Source of the DNA: Oscillospiraceae bacterium | GTDB lineage: Bacteria > Bacillota > Clostridia > Oscillospirales > Acutalibacteraceae | Length of the DNA stretch: 59,311 nt | Direction of reading: 5' to 3' | NCBI GenBank assembly: GCA_029227055.1 | Contig: JAQXZE010000041.1 | Location: 1 to 59,311, forward strand | Shown: positions 32,228 to 40,826 of the stretch, piece by piece | How the letters are laid out: each line of letters opens with the position of its first letter | How positions within the stretch are numbered: the stretch's first letter is position 1 | The notes under the pieces: model-generated | Seen by the model: the letters and a program-made list of their open reading frames with translations, nothing else | The model's database searches: none | What the model was told of the DNA's origin: nothing | Made by a program: the position numbers and the translations under genes

Positions 32228-33233
32228 TCATAATACCTCCCGACAAAATATAAGCTTCGAGTATATCGCAAACCGATATAATATCCTTTGTGTTTACAAC
32301 TTCAACCTCTGTATGCATATTGCGAAGAGGGATTGATACAAGCCCCGTTTTAACGCCCCCTCTAGTTACCGAGATTATATCGGCATTAGTTGAGGTAGTA
32401 CCGCCGAGTACTTCCTTTTGACAGGGGATATTTTCATTGTCGGCGATAGCGATTAGCTTTTTAGATATGCGGCTGTCAATAACAGGCGATACGCCTATCA
32501 TAGCGCCACCGCCTAGCTTTCCGCATTCTAAGTGGGAAATGTCAGGTCCGTCACCAAAGCTTACATCTATTGCAATAGCTTCATCAGGGTTAATCTTATA
32601 AGCAGCGGTTTTAGCGCCTCTAAGTCCCAATTCCTCCATATCGCTGATGAGAAAAACAACATTTATCGGTAAATTTTTACCCGACAAACGACGGGCAAGC
32701 TCTAAAAGAACGGCAACACCTGCTCTGTCATCAAGAGATTTTCCTGTAATGCAGTTTCCTAAAAGCTCTGTAGGCTCACAGCAGAAAGTCACATAGTCAC
32801 CTATCGATATGATATCTTTGGCTTTTTCGCCGAGCATTGTATCAAGCTTGATTTCCGATATGTTTTTGTATTCTTTTTTATCAGAGGATAAATGAGGCGG
32901 CGTAGAACAGAACACGGCTGTGATATCTTTTTTGCCGTGCACGGTAACAGGTCTTGCAGGAAGGGTTTTTAAATCTATTCCGCCGCAATTTGAAACTGTT
33001 AAAAAGCCGTCGTCACTGATATCGGTTACAATCATTGCAATTTGGTCTATGTGAGCATCAAGCATAAGGGTGTAATCGGCGTTTCCGTTCATTTTTCCTA
33101 TTACTGTAAGATTGCTCATTCTTTCGACCTTAGCAAACTTAGAAAGCTCATTATAGGCGTAATCGGCAGCTTCGGTGATGCTGCCTACAGCATTAAGTTT
33201 TGATAAATTCAGAAGATTTTCTTTTAAGTTCAT
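32220..33233 (-). CDS. M42 family metallopeptidase, second paralogue
   Basis: A 337-residue paralogue of the next gene. LDAHIDQIA, KSLDDRAGVAVL, SDMEELGLRG and LRNMHTEVEV supply the expected metal and catalytic residues, although DEVG has become DQIA. The ATG overlaps the murD stop (TAATG). The murD-M42-M42 arrangement suggests peptide recycling alongside wall-precursor synthesis, but that link is inference. Confidence 0.92.
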   Translation of the reverse strand: MNLKENLLNLSKLNAVGSITEAADYAYNELSKFAKVERMSNLTVIGKMNGNADYTLMLDAHIDQIAMIVTDISDDGFLTVSNCGGIDLKTLPARPVTVHGKKDITAVFCSTPPHLSSDKKEYKNISEIKLDTMLGEKAKDIISIGDYVTFCCEPTELLGNCITGKSLDDRAGVAVLLELARRLSGKNLPINVVFLISDMEELGLRGAKTAAYKINPDEAIAIDVSFGDGPDISHLECGKLGGGAMIGVSPVIDSRISKKLIAIADNENIPCQKEVLGGTTSTNADIISVTRGGVKTGLVSIPLRNMHTEVEVVNTKDIISVCDILEAYILSGGIMND

Positions 33234-34612
33234 TAAAGCTTTGCAACCTCTTCCTTATAGAAATTACCTCTTGCCGCAAAGTTTACAAAGGCATCGAAGC
33301 TAGCACAGGCAGGGCTTAAGGTTACGATATCGCCCGAAACAGCATTTTGGTGGGCTACCTTTACCGATTCGGCTAGATTTGCGGTTTTGATTATCTTAAG
33401 GTCGCTATTATAACCCTCGTATTCCTTTACTGCTTTTTCGATTTTATCTGCTGTGTCACCGCAAAGAATTAAAAGCTTTACCTTTTCGGCAACGGCGGGT
33501 CCTAGCGGTTCAAAGGGAATATGCTTATCGTATCCGCCTGCAAGTAAAATTACCTTTTGTTTAAAGGCGTTAAGTCCCGCTATTGTTCTGGTTGGACTTG
33601 ATGCGATAGAGTCGTTATAATACTTAACGCCGTCAACATCTCTTACAAACTCAATTCTATGCTCAACACCTGCAAATTCCTTTGCAACCTTTAATATATC
33701 TTCATTTGAAACAAAGCCCTTTACGGCAGAAATTGCGGCTAAATAGTTTGCAACATTATGGTCGCCTAATATGGTTATGTCGTCCCTGTGGAGAACCTTT
33801 TCGGTTTTTCCCATATATGATACATTTATATAGCCCTCATCATCAAGCCAAGCTCCGTTTTCAGTAGGTCTTACCATACTGAAATTCATCTGCTGACCTC
33901 TTACCAAATCCTCAAAGGAGGCGGTAATTTCGTTATCTAAATTTAAAACAGTACGAGAAAAGGCATTTTGATGGAGAAGAACATTCTTTTTAGCCTCAAC
34001 ATATTCGTCCATATCCTTATGAACATCTAAGTGGTTCGGAGCAACATTGGTAACCACCGCAACATCGGGACCTTTTCTCATGGAGATAAGCTGAAAAGAG
34101 GAAAGTTCAACAACAACAAAATCATCGCTTTTAATATTTTCGATTTCGGGGAGAAGAGGGCGACCTATGTTTCCGCCTACAAACACCTTTTTGCCTGATG
34201 CTTCAAGCATTTTTGCGATAAGGGTTGTGGTAGTGGTTTTTCCGTCAGAGCCTGTTACTGCAAAAACGGTAGCAGGGCAAAGGTCAAAAAAGACTTCCAT
34301 CTCACTTGTTACCGCAACACCTCTTTTTCGAGCGTCAACAAGCTCGGGCAGATTAAAGTTCATACCAGGTGTTCTGAAGATTATATCAACATCAAGATTT
34401 TCGAGATATCGGTCGCCGAGCTGTAGCTTTCCGCCTGCATTTTCAATTTTTTCTGCAAGCTCGCCCAAAGCCTCACGACTTCTGCGGTCACAAGCTGTAA
34501 CAATGGCGCCGTTATTTAAAAAGTTTAAGATTAGCGGTGTATTGCTGATGCCTATTCCGCATACCGCAATTCTTTTACCCTTAATCTGCTCAAAAAATTG
34601 TTTGCAATCCAT
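33233..34612 (-). CDS. murD: UDP-N-acetylmuramoyl-L-alanine:D-glutamate ligase
   Basis: A 459-residue Mur ligase adding D-Glu to UDP-MurNAc-L-Ala. It has the N-terminal Rossmann domain (CGIGISNTPLI), the ATP loop VTGSDGKTTTT (about 112-122), the Mg/substrate segment and HRIEFV in the C-terminal domain with NDSIASSPTRT, and ends LSPACASFDAFVNFAARGNFYK. I start at ATG 34612 (DCKQFFEQ) with AGGGAGAGGAAAA upstream. It heads the leftward six-gene operon and is not in a dcw cluster. Confidence 0.95.
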   Translation of the reverse strand: MDCKQFFEQIKGKRIAVCGIGISNTPLILNFLNNGAIVTACDRRSREALGELAEKIENAGGKLQLGDRYLENLDVDIIFRTPGMNFNLPELVDARKRGVAVTSEMEVFFDLCPATVFAVTGSDGKTTTTTLIAKMLEASGKKVFVGGNIGRPLLPEIENIKSDDFVVVELSSFQLISMRKGPDVAVVTNVAPNHLDVHKDMDEYVEAKKNVLLHQNAFSRTVLNLDNEITASFEDLVRGQQMNFSMVRPTENGAWLDDEGYINVSYMGKTEKVLHRDDITILGDHNVANYLAAISAVKGFVSNEDILKVAKEFAGVEHRIEFVRDVDGVKYYNDSIASSPTRTIAGLNAFKQKVILLAGGYDKHIPFEPLGPAVAEKVKLLILCGDTADKIEKAVKEYEGYNSDLKIIKTANLAESVKVAHQNAVSGDIVTLSPACASFDAFVNFAARGNFYKEEVAKL

Positions 34613-34737
34613 TTTTCCTCTCCCTTTCAAGACTGTGGGTTTGCTTTCGGCAATATTTAGCCATACTTATTTATATTATACTTATTACCTGCAAAAATAT
34701 CAACATAAAGATTTGCCTTGAAAAAGTAAAACGAATG

Positions 34738-34951
34738 TGGTATAATGATTGCAGTTTGTCGAAACGTCTTTCTACGTTTCGACAAGCCGATTTTATCGGC
34801 TTTGAACAATTGAATTGTTGAAATTCAATTGTTCACGACATTCATTGAAATGGCTGTAGTCAAATTTTCTTTGAAAATTTGCTACCAAATCAGAGATTTG
34901 GTGTCGAAACAGAAATAAAATTTGCTGTTTCGACTACCTACAACCATTATA
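34738..34951. repeat. Cluster of consecutive perfect hairpins
   Basis: About 210 bp of back-to-back palindromes with no coding potential: GTCGAAACG/CGTTTCGAC (34758-34783), AAGCCGAT/ATCGGCTT (34784-34802), TGAACAATTGAA/TTCAATTGTTCA (34803-34835), a weaker CATT..AATG, CAAATTTTC/GAAAATTTG (34861-34881), ACCAAATC/GATTTGGT (34884-34902) and GTCGAAACAG/CTGTTTCGAC (34903-34934). Outside them TGGTATAATGATTG and CAACCATTATAATCCA form degenerate terminal inverted repeats. It lies between divergent murD and nahK. It could be a MITE-like element or a structured RNA. Confidence 0.7.
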
Positions 34952-35013
34952 ATCCATTTGCTATGTTATAATTGTATTCTTGCGCCATAAAACATATTGA
35001 AAGGTGATAGGTA

Positions 35014-36105
35014 ATGCAACTATCCAATGATGCAGTACTAAGTATTGCAAAAAACTTTAAACTAAACGGCGAAATTGTAGACTATGCTCCTTATGGCAAC
35101 GGTCATATAAACAGTACATATTGTTTAAAGACCGAGTTTGAGGGGACTACTCTTCGTTACATTTTACAGCGTGTAAACGGGAATGTTTTCAAAAAGCCTA
35201 AAGAGGTTATGAAAAACATACTTAATGTAACCTCTTTTTTAAGAGATAAAACAGATAATCCTGCAGGTGTTATGTCCCTTGTAGAAACGGTAAACGGAAA
35301 ACCGTATTTTATTGATGAAGAGGGAACTTGTTGGAGAATTTATACCTTTGTTGAAAATGCGGTTTGTCTGGAAGCTGCTGAAACTCCTGAAGATTTTTAT
35401 AATTCAGCGTTGGCTTTTGGTCAGTTCCAGAATCAGCTTACCGATTTTCCTGTTGAAAAGCTTTATGAAACTATCCCTGACTTCCATAATACCCCCAAGC
35501 GTTTTGGTGACTTTTTAGAGGCAGTAAATGCCGATACTTGCGGCAGAGCCGAGGGTGTTTTAGAGGAGATTGAGTTTGTAAAGGCACGCAGAGATTTTAT
35601 GGATGTGCTTTATGACGCTAATAAGAAGGGCGAGCTCCCCATTAGAGTTACCCATAATGACACGAAGATTAACAATGTTATGTTAAGCGCCGATACTAAA
35701 GAGCCTCTTTGTGTTATCGACCTTGATACTATAATGCCTGGATTTTCTGTTAACGACTTTGGTGATTCTATTCGTTTTGGTGCAAGTACTGCGGCTGAGG
35801 ACGAAAAGGATTTAGGTAAAGTATGGCTTGATTTAGACCTTTTTGAAGCTTACACAAAGGGCTTTTTAGAGGGCTGCGCCGGTCTTTTAGAGAAAAGCGA
35901 GATTATGCTTATGCCTGAGGGTGCTAAGATGATGACTCTTGAGTGCGGTATGCGCTTTTTGACAGACTATCTAAGCGGCGATACATACTTTAAAACAAAA
36001 TATCCCGAGCATAATTTAGTTAGAGCAAGAACACAGTTTAAGCTCGTTGCTGATATGGAAAAGCATTGGGATGAAATGAAGCAAATCGTTGAAAAATACA
36101 TTTAA
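35014..36105 (+). CDS. nahK: N-acetylhexosamine 1-kinase (NahK-like)
   Basis: A 363-residue kinase of the aminoglycoside-phosphotransferase fold. It resembles bifidobacterial NahK closely from end to end: GDGHIN-like PYGNGHINSTY, YILQRVNGNVF, the catalytic loop VTHNDTKINNVM, IDLDTIMPG with the Mg-binding Asp, DFGDSIRFGAST, ECGMRFLTDYL and the terminal KYPEHNLVRARTQFKLV. NahK phosphorylates GlcNAc and GalNAc at C1 in salvage of galacto-N-biose and lacto-N-biose from mucin or milk glycans. The phosphorylase and uridylyltransferase partners are not in the window. AAAGGTGA precedes the ATG. Confidence 0.88.
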   Translation: MQLSNDAVLSIAKNFKLNGEIVDYAPYGNGHINSTYCLKTEFEGTTLRYILQRVNGNVFKKPKEVMKNILNVTSFLRDKTDNPAGVMSLVETVNGKPYFIDEEGTCWRIYTFVENAVCLEAAETPEDFYNSALAFGQFQNQLTDFPVEKLYETIPDFHNTPKRFGDFLEAVNADTCGRAEGVLEEIEFVKARRDFMDVLYDANKKGELPIRVTHNDTKINNVMLSADTKEPLCVIDLDTIMPGFSVNDFGDSIRFGASTAAEDEKDLGKVWLDLDLFEAYTKGFLEGCAGLLEKSEIMLMPEGAKMMTLECGMRFLTDYLSGDTYFKTKYPEHNLVRARTQFKLVADMEKHWDEMKQIVEKYI

Positions 36106-36165
36106 TTTTGCGGCTGACTTACAATAAAAGGTATGTCAGCCGTTTTTTAAAAAGGAGACAGCAGT

Positions 36166-37086
36166 ATGGAGTTTTTGCGATTATTAGAGGGAATTCGGAC
36201 ACCCCTTTTAGATAGCATAATGCTTTTTATCACTAAATTTGGTGAAGAGACGGTCTTTATGCTTGTAGCGATGTTTGTTTTATGGTGTGTAGATAAATAT
36301 GAGGGATATTATCTGCTCTTTGTGGGTTTTTTAGGCACCCAAATAAATCAGCTTTTAAAGGTTACCTTTAGAGTAGAGCGCCCGTGGGTACGAGACCCCG
36401 ATTTTAATGCAGTAAAGGCGGCTATCCCTGAGGCTACGGGCTACTCTTTTCCGAGCGGACACACTCAAAGCTCGGTAGGAACATTTTTGTCCCTTGCTAT
36501 TTGGAATAAAAATAAAATTTTAAGGGCGGTTTGCATTGCCCTTTGCCTTTTGGTGCCTTTTTCGAGAATGTATTTAGGGGTGCATACCCCTGCCGATGTT
36601 TTGGTGTCTGTCGGTATAGCGGTTGTGCTTTCCTTTGCTCTTTATCCTCTTATAAATCGTATAAAAGACAATCCAAAGGGTATGAGAATACTCATTAGCG
36701 TAATGCTTTTATGGTGCGTGGCACAGGTTTTGTTTATGGAATTTTTTCCGTTTCCGCAAAGCGCTGATACAGATCAGCTTTTTAGCGGACTTAAAAATGC
36801 ATATAAAATGCTCGGCGCAGTAGCGGCGGTATTTGTGGTTTATGAGCTTGATTTAAGATATATAAAGTTTGAGACTAAGGCGGTATGGTGGGCGCAAGCT
36901 TTAAAGCTTGTTTTTGGAATAGCCCTTACTTTGCTTGTAAAATTGCTTTGTTATGAGATTTTTGCATTTATACCGAGCGAAGCGGTATCCCGAGCCTTTT
37001 CCTATTTTGTAATGGTGATTTTTGCAGGGGCTATATGGCCGATGACCTTTAAATTCTTCTCAAAGCTTGGAAACAAAAAAGCATAA
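36166..37086 (+). CDS. PAP2-family membrane phosphatase
   Basis: A 306-residue polytopic membrane protein with about eight helices. The three PAP2 signature motifs are KVTFRVERP (65-73), FPSGH (95-99) and SRMYLGVH (133-140), the last with the catalytic His-containing segment, and all are intact. It probably dephosphorylates a lipid phosphate such as undecaprenyl pyrophosphate or phosphatidate on the outer face. The C-terminal half has extra helices beyond the minimal PAP2 domain. It follows nahK by 60 bp with AAAGGAGAC, and a terminator ends the pair. Confidence 0.9.
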   Translation: MEFLRLLEGIRTPLLDSIMLFITKFGEETVFMLVAMFVLWCVDKYEGYYLLFVGFLGTQINQLLKVTFRVERPWVRDPDFNAVKAAIPEATGYSFPSGHTQSSVGTFLSLAIWNKNKILRAVCIALCLLVPFSRMYLGVHTPADVLVSVGIAVVLSFALYPLINRIKDNPKGMRILISVMLLWCVAQVLFMEFFPFPQSADTDQLFSGLKNAYKMLGAVAAVFVVYELDLRYIKFETKAVWWAQALKLVFGIALTLLVKLLCYEIFAFIPSEAVSRAFSYFVMVIFAGAIWPMTFKFFSKLGNKKA

Positions 37087-37089
37087 AAC

Positions 37090-37119
37090 AAAAACCGACG
37101 GAAAATCCGTCGGTTTTTT
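37090..37119 (+). terminator. Terminator after PAP2 gene
   Basis: AAAAACCGACGGA AAA TCCGTCGG followed by six T. Confidence 0.92.
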
Positions 37120-37208
37120 ATGTAATAATGTAAAAGGGTATGTTGTGGGTGTGCCGATAGGTCTCTTGACACACCGCAAATATTCGATAGATTTAAATGG
37201 GAGTGTCA

Positions 37209-37266
37209 TAGGGGCAATTCACGAATTGCCCGTAAAAACCGCGGTTGATTCGTGAATCAACCCTAC
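37209..37266 (-). repeat. Paired-palindrome intergenic repeat, copy 3 (inverted)
   Basis: TAGGGGCAATTCACGAATTG...GGTTGATTCGTGAATCAACC...CTAC: the same unit as at 6873 and 11828 in the opposite orientation. It lies between convergent PAP2 and malQ genes. Confidence 0.85.
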
Positions 37267-37346
37267 ACAAACTTAAATTCGCTCCGTATATTGCACAAAT
37301 AATGGGTGTACATAAAAGCACACCTTACAGAAAACAGGCAATTACC

Positions 37347-38846
37347 TTATTTGTCTTGCTTGCGGGTGGGTTTTGGTGTTCTGCCGTAAAGGTCTGTTAA
37401 ATCAAATATGATTTTTGCGAGCCAGTCGTTAGTACAAGCGGCGTCTATTCGCCAACCCCAGTTTCCGCCGAGGGTAGAGGGGGTGTTAATTCGAGCGTCA
37501 CTTGAAAGTCCTAAAAAGTCCTGCATCATAAAAACGGCGGTATCGGCGTTTGATGACATAGCGGTTTTTATCATCGACCAATTAAAGCCCTCATCATTGT
37601 TTGCACGAGCGTATTTTTTTGCAAGAGAAACTTCGCTAGTATCTCCGCTCTCGCACCAACCGATTACGGTATCGTTATCGTGGGTTCCGATATAAACTAC
37701 CGAATTTTGTGTGTGATTATGGGGAAGATAGGGGTTTTTAGTGTCCCCGTCAAAAGCGAACTGAAGTACCTTCATACCGGGGAAAGCGGTTTTCTTTAAA
37801 AGACGTCTGACTTCAGGAGTAATATGTCCCAAATCCTCTGCGATTATGGGAAGATTCTTGCCGAGTTCGGCGGTTATCTCTTTAAAGAAATCAAGGTCGG
37901 GGCCCTTTATCCATTTGCCGCCTTTGGCGGTCTTATCGCCGTAGGGGATAGCGTAAAATGCCTCAAAGGCTCTGAAATGGTCTATTCGTACAATGTCGTA
38001 AATTTTAAGGGCATATCCTATGCGCCTTTTCCACCATGAATAGCCGTCTTTCTTCATATAATCCCAATTATAAAGGGGGTTGCCCCAAAGCTGACCGTCG
38101 TCCGAAAAAGCGTCGGGCGGACAGCCTGCTGCTAGAGTAGGCTTTTTGTCTTGGTCGAGAAGAAACATTTCGGGATGCGCCCAACATTCGCTACTGTCAA
38201 GGGCTACATATATCGGTATATCACCGATGATTTTAATTCCCTTTTGGTTTGCGTATTCTTTAAGGGCAGTCCACTGTTCTGCAAATTTAAACTGTAAAAA
38301 TTTCTGAAATTCGATTTCCTCTGATAATTCGAGCTTTAAAGCAGTCACTTTTTTAGAAGTAGGGCTTTTAAACTCTTTTGGAAAATCCATAAAGGATATA
38401 TCTCCGAATTTTTTCTTTATTGCTAAAAACAAGGCGTACTCATCAAGCCACCAACCGTTTTCTTTGCAAAAGGCTTCATATTCTGCAGAGGGCGAAAAGC
38501 GGTCAAAGGCTAATTTTAAAAGGGTAAAGCGGTTCTTATACAGCTTTTCATAATCGATTTTAAAGGGGGTCTTTCCAAAATCAAAGTTATCGGCTTGCGG
38601 CTTTGTTATTAGACCTTCTTCAATAAGCGTTTCAATATCTATAAAATACGGGTTGCCCGCAAAGGAAGAAAAGGACTGATAGGGCGAGTCTCCGTAATTA
38701 GTAGGATTAAGTGGAAGTATCTGCCAAAGGGTTTGACCTGATTTTTCGAGAAAGTCAACAAACTTGTAGGCTTCCTTCCCGAAAGTGCCTATGCCGTAGG
38801 GCGAGGGCAGAGAAAAAATGGGCATTAAAATACCGCTGCGTCTCAT
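37347..38846 (-). CDS. malQ: 4-alpha-glucanotransferase (amylomaltase)
   Basis: A 499-residue GH77 enzyme transferring maltooligosaccharide units between alpha-1,4-glucans. The N-terminal RRSGILMPIFSLPSPYGIG and QILPLNPT are standard. Catalytic motifs VRIDHFRAFEAF (nucleophile Asp), IAEDLG (acid/base Glu) and YIGTHDNDTV (transition-state Asp) are present, with NTPSTLGGNWGWR near the end. Cytoplasmic, single-gene unit transcribed leftward. No glycogen phosphorylase or maltose transporter is adjacent. Confidence 0.96.
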   Translation of the reverse strand: MRRSGILMPIFSLPSPYGIGTFGKEAYKFVDFLEKSGQTLWQILPLNPTNYGDSPYQSFSSFAGNPYFIDIETLIEEGLITKPQADNFDFGKTPFKIDYEKLYKNRFTLLKLAFDRFSPSAEYEAFCKENGWWLDEYALFLAIKKKFGDISFMDFPKEFKSPTSKKVTALKLELSEEIEFQKFLQFKFAEQWTALKEYANQKGIKIIGDIPIYVALDSSECWAHPEMFLLDQDKKPTLAAGCPPDAFSDDGQLWGNPLYNWDYMKKDGYSWWKRRIGYALKIYDIVRIDHFRAFEAFYAIPYGDKTAKGGKWIKGPDLDFFKEITAELGKNLPIIAEDLGHITPEVRRLLKKTAFPGMKVLQFAFDGDTKNPYLPHNHTQNSVVYIGTHDNDTVIGWCESGDTSEVSLAKKYARANNDEGFNWSMIKTAMSSNADTAVFMMQDFLGLSSDARINTPSTLGGNWGWRIDAACTNDWLAKIIFDLTDLYGRTPKPTRKQDK

Positions 38847-38910
38847 AAATGCGCTCCTTAAAAATAATATGCTACTATTTTAACAGAAAGATAGTAAAAT
38901 TACAATAAAA

Positions 38911-38950
38911 ACAAAAAAGCACCGACTTAAAATAAGTCGGTGCAAAAAAG
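38911..38950. terminator. Terminator of the symporter gene
   Basis: GCACCGACTTA AAA TAAGTCGGTGC flanked by A-runs and, on the minus strand, T-runs. It lies 12 bp past the stop of the leftward symporter gene. Confidence 0.9.
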
Positions 38951-38961
38951 TATGTTTACAA

Positions 38962-40500
38962 TTATTCTTCTTCGAGCTTTGCGCCAGTTTCTGCCTGAAT
39001 ATCAGGGTCGTAGGAAAGAAGCGGCTCGATATCCTTGTTTTTTGCTTTGCGGTCAACAAAGTTTTTAGTAATTTTCATAACTAGCGGGAAGAGAACTACA
39101 ACACCAATAAGGTTTGGAATCATCATAAGGCCGTTGAAGGTATCGGAGATGTCCCAAGCAAGAGAGGATGTCATAATAGCGCCGAAGATAACGGTGCAAA
39201 CATGAATAATCTTAAATATGATGGTTGTCTTTGTGCCGAAGAGGTATTCCCAAGCCTTTGAGCCGTAATGTGACCAACCAAGAACGGTAGTAAACGCAAA
39301 GAGGAACATTGCAATAGCAACGAATTTCTGACCGATATTTCCCCAAGAAAATACGCTGTTGAAGGCGCCTGCAACAAGAGTTGCATCGGTAAGACCGTCG
39401 GCTAAAGCGCCGGTTTTAGCATCAAATACGCCTGAGGTAAGCACAACAAGAGCGGTCATTGTGCAGACTACCATAGTATCTGCAAACACCTCAAAGATAC
39501 CCCACATACCCTGTTTTACGGGCTCTTTAACATTTGAGTTTGAGTGAACCATAACAGAAGAACCGAGACCTGCTTCGTTTGAGAAAACACCGCGCTTAAA
39601 GCCCTGAGTAACGGCAGCGCTTATAGCGGCACCCAAGGTTCCGCCTACAAAGGCTTCGGGGCGGAAGGCGTTTGCAAAAATTGCCTTTAAAGCAGGTCCT
39701 ACCTGTGCATAGTTTACACCAATTATTACAAGGCTTCCTGCAACGAAAAGCACCACCATGAATGGCACGATTTTTTCCGCAACAGAGGCAATTCTCTTAA
39801 GACCGCCAAGTGTTATAAGGGCAACGAGAAGCATAATTACAATGCCTAAAATAAGATTGTAAAGGCTAACTTCTCCAAAAACATTCACTGAAGAAAGGGC
39901 GCTAACATCAAAGGCGCTTGCAACATTGGCAACGATTTTGTTAACCTGACCCATACTTCCTATACCGAAGGAAGCGAGCATAGTGAATATACAGAAAAGA
40001 ACAGCTAAAACTTTTCCGATATGCTTGCAGCCCTTTTTGCTGCCAAGACCTTCTGCAAGGTAGTACATAGCGCCTCCCGACCATTCACCGTCTTTATTGC
40101 GGCGACGGTAGAAGATACCAAGTACATTTTCGGAAAAGTTGGTCATCATACCAAAGAAGGCGGCAACCCACATCCAAAATACAGCGCCCGCACCGCCGAC
40201 AACAATAGCAGCAGCAACACCGGCGATATTACCTGTACCTACAGTAGCAGCAAGAGCAGTACAAAGCGCTTGGAAGGGAGAAATAGCTCCTTTTTCCTTT
40301 GTATGACCGATAACATCTTTCTTAAAAAGACTTCCTATAGTGTTCTTCCACCACATACCAAGGTGTGAAATCTGAAAGAACTTTGTGCAGAAGGTTACGA
40401 GAATGCCTGTTCCAATTAAAAGGAACAAACCGAATTTCCCCCACACAACCTCATTTACCGCTTTGTTAATTTCGGTAATTTTGTTTAATAAAGCTTCCAT
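38962..40500 (-). CDS. Sodium:alanine/glycine symporter (AGCS family)
   Basis: A 512-residue membrane transporter with about ten helices. Family segments include AICTALAATVGTGNIAGVA-like ALCTALAATVGTGNIAGVAA (substrate and sodium site), WMWVAAFFGMMTNFSENVL, and FKRGVFSNEAGLGSS. I start at ATG 40500 (EALLNKITEI) after GGAGGTATAAA. A tandem glycine riboswitch lies directly upstream, so it is probably a glycine (or glycine/alanine) importer or exporter whose expression responds to glycine. Confidence 0.94.
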   Translation of the reverse strand: MEALLNKITEINKAVNEVVWGKFGLFLLIGTGILVTFCTKFFQISHLGMWWKNTIGSLFKKDVIGHTKEKGAISPFQALCTALAATVGTGNIAGVAAAIVVGGAGAVFWMWVAAFFGMMTNFSENVLGIFYRRRNKDGEWSGGAMYYLAEGLGSKKGCKHIGKVLAVLFCIFTMLASFGIGSMGQVNKIVANVASAFDVSALSSVNVFGEVSLYNLILGIVIMLLVALITLGGLKRIASVAEKIVPFMVVLFVAGSLVIIGVNYAQVGPALKAIFANAFRPEAFVGGTLGAAISAAVTQGFKRGVFSNEAGLGSSVMVHSNSNVKEPVKQGMWGIFEVFADTMVVCTMTALVVLTSGVFDAKTGALADGLTDATLVAGAFNSVFSWGNIGQKFVAIAMFLFAFTTVLGWSHYGSKAWEYLFGTKTTIIFKIIHVCTVIFGAIMTSSLAWDISDTFNGLMMIPNLIGVVVLFPLVMKITKNFVDRKAKNKDIEPLLSYDPDIQAETGAKLEEE

Positions 40501-40589
40501 TTTATACCTCCTGAAACTTAATATAAAAAATAAAAAAGTCGGATTGTAGGGCACAATCCGACAAAAAGAAACAATTTTTCCCTCTAAAA

Positions 40590-40765
40590 AAGGTGAATAG
40601 CTTTGTCCTTTTGCCTGAGAGATTAGCAAAAAATTGCTTTGCCCCTTCGGCCCTCAACTTAATGAGCTTCTCCAAAGTAATGTCCGTTTGCAGTCCCTTT
40701 CCCGATTGGGAAGCCTGAGAGCGTTACTCCTTCGGCAGCATATAGCTTCTTCTGCAAATTTCATA
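40590..40765 (-). promoter_or_regulatory. Tandem glycine riboswitch
   Basis: Read on the minus strand, two glycine aptamers follow each other. The first has GCCGAAGGAGTAACGCTCTC then AGGC...GGGACTGCAAACGGAC; the second has GGAGAAGC, GCCGAAGGGGCAAAGC and CTCTCAGGCAAAAGGAC. The second is canonical, the first slightly degenerate at its 5' stem. It controls the AGCS symporter 90 bp downstream. On/off sense is not certain; a U-rich stretch follows the second aptamer. Confidence 0.95.
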
Positions 40766-40786
40766 CATAAATATTTAGTTTTCAGT

Positions 40787-40815
40787 ATTATATCACCAAC
40801 AATTACAAATTGCAA
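40787..40815 (-). promoter_or_regulatory. Promoter of glycine riboswitch transcript
   Basis: On the minus strand TTGCAA (40815-40810), 17 bp, TATAAT (40792-40787), just upstream of the first glycine aptamer. Confidence 0.6.
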
Positions 40816-40826
40816 CAGTTTTTTTA

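Noticed and set aside
34738-34951. CRISPR array
   Set aside because: The repeated units are different palindromes rather than constant direct repeats with unique spacers, and no cas genes are present.
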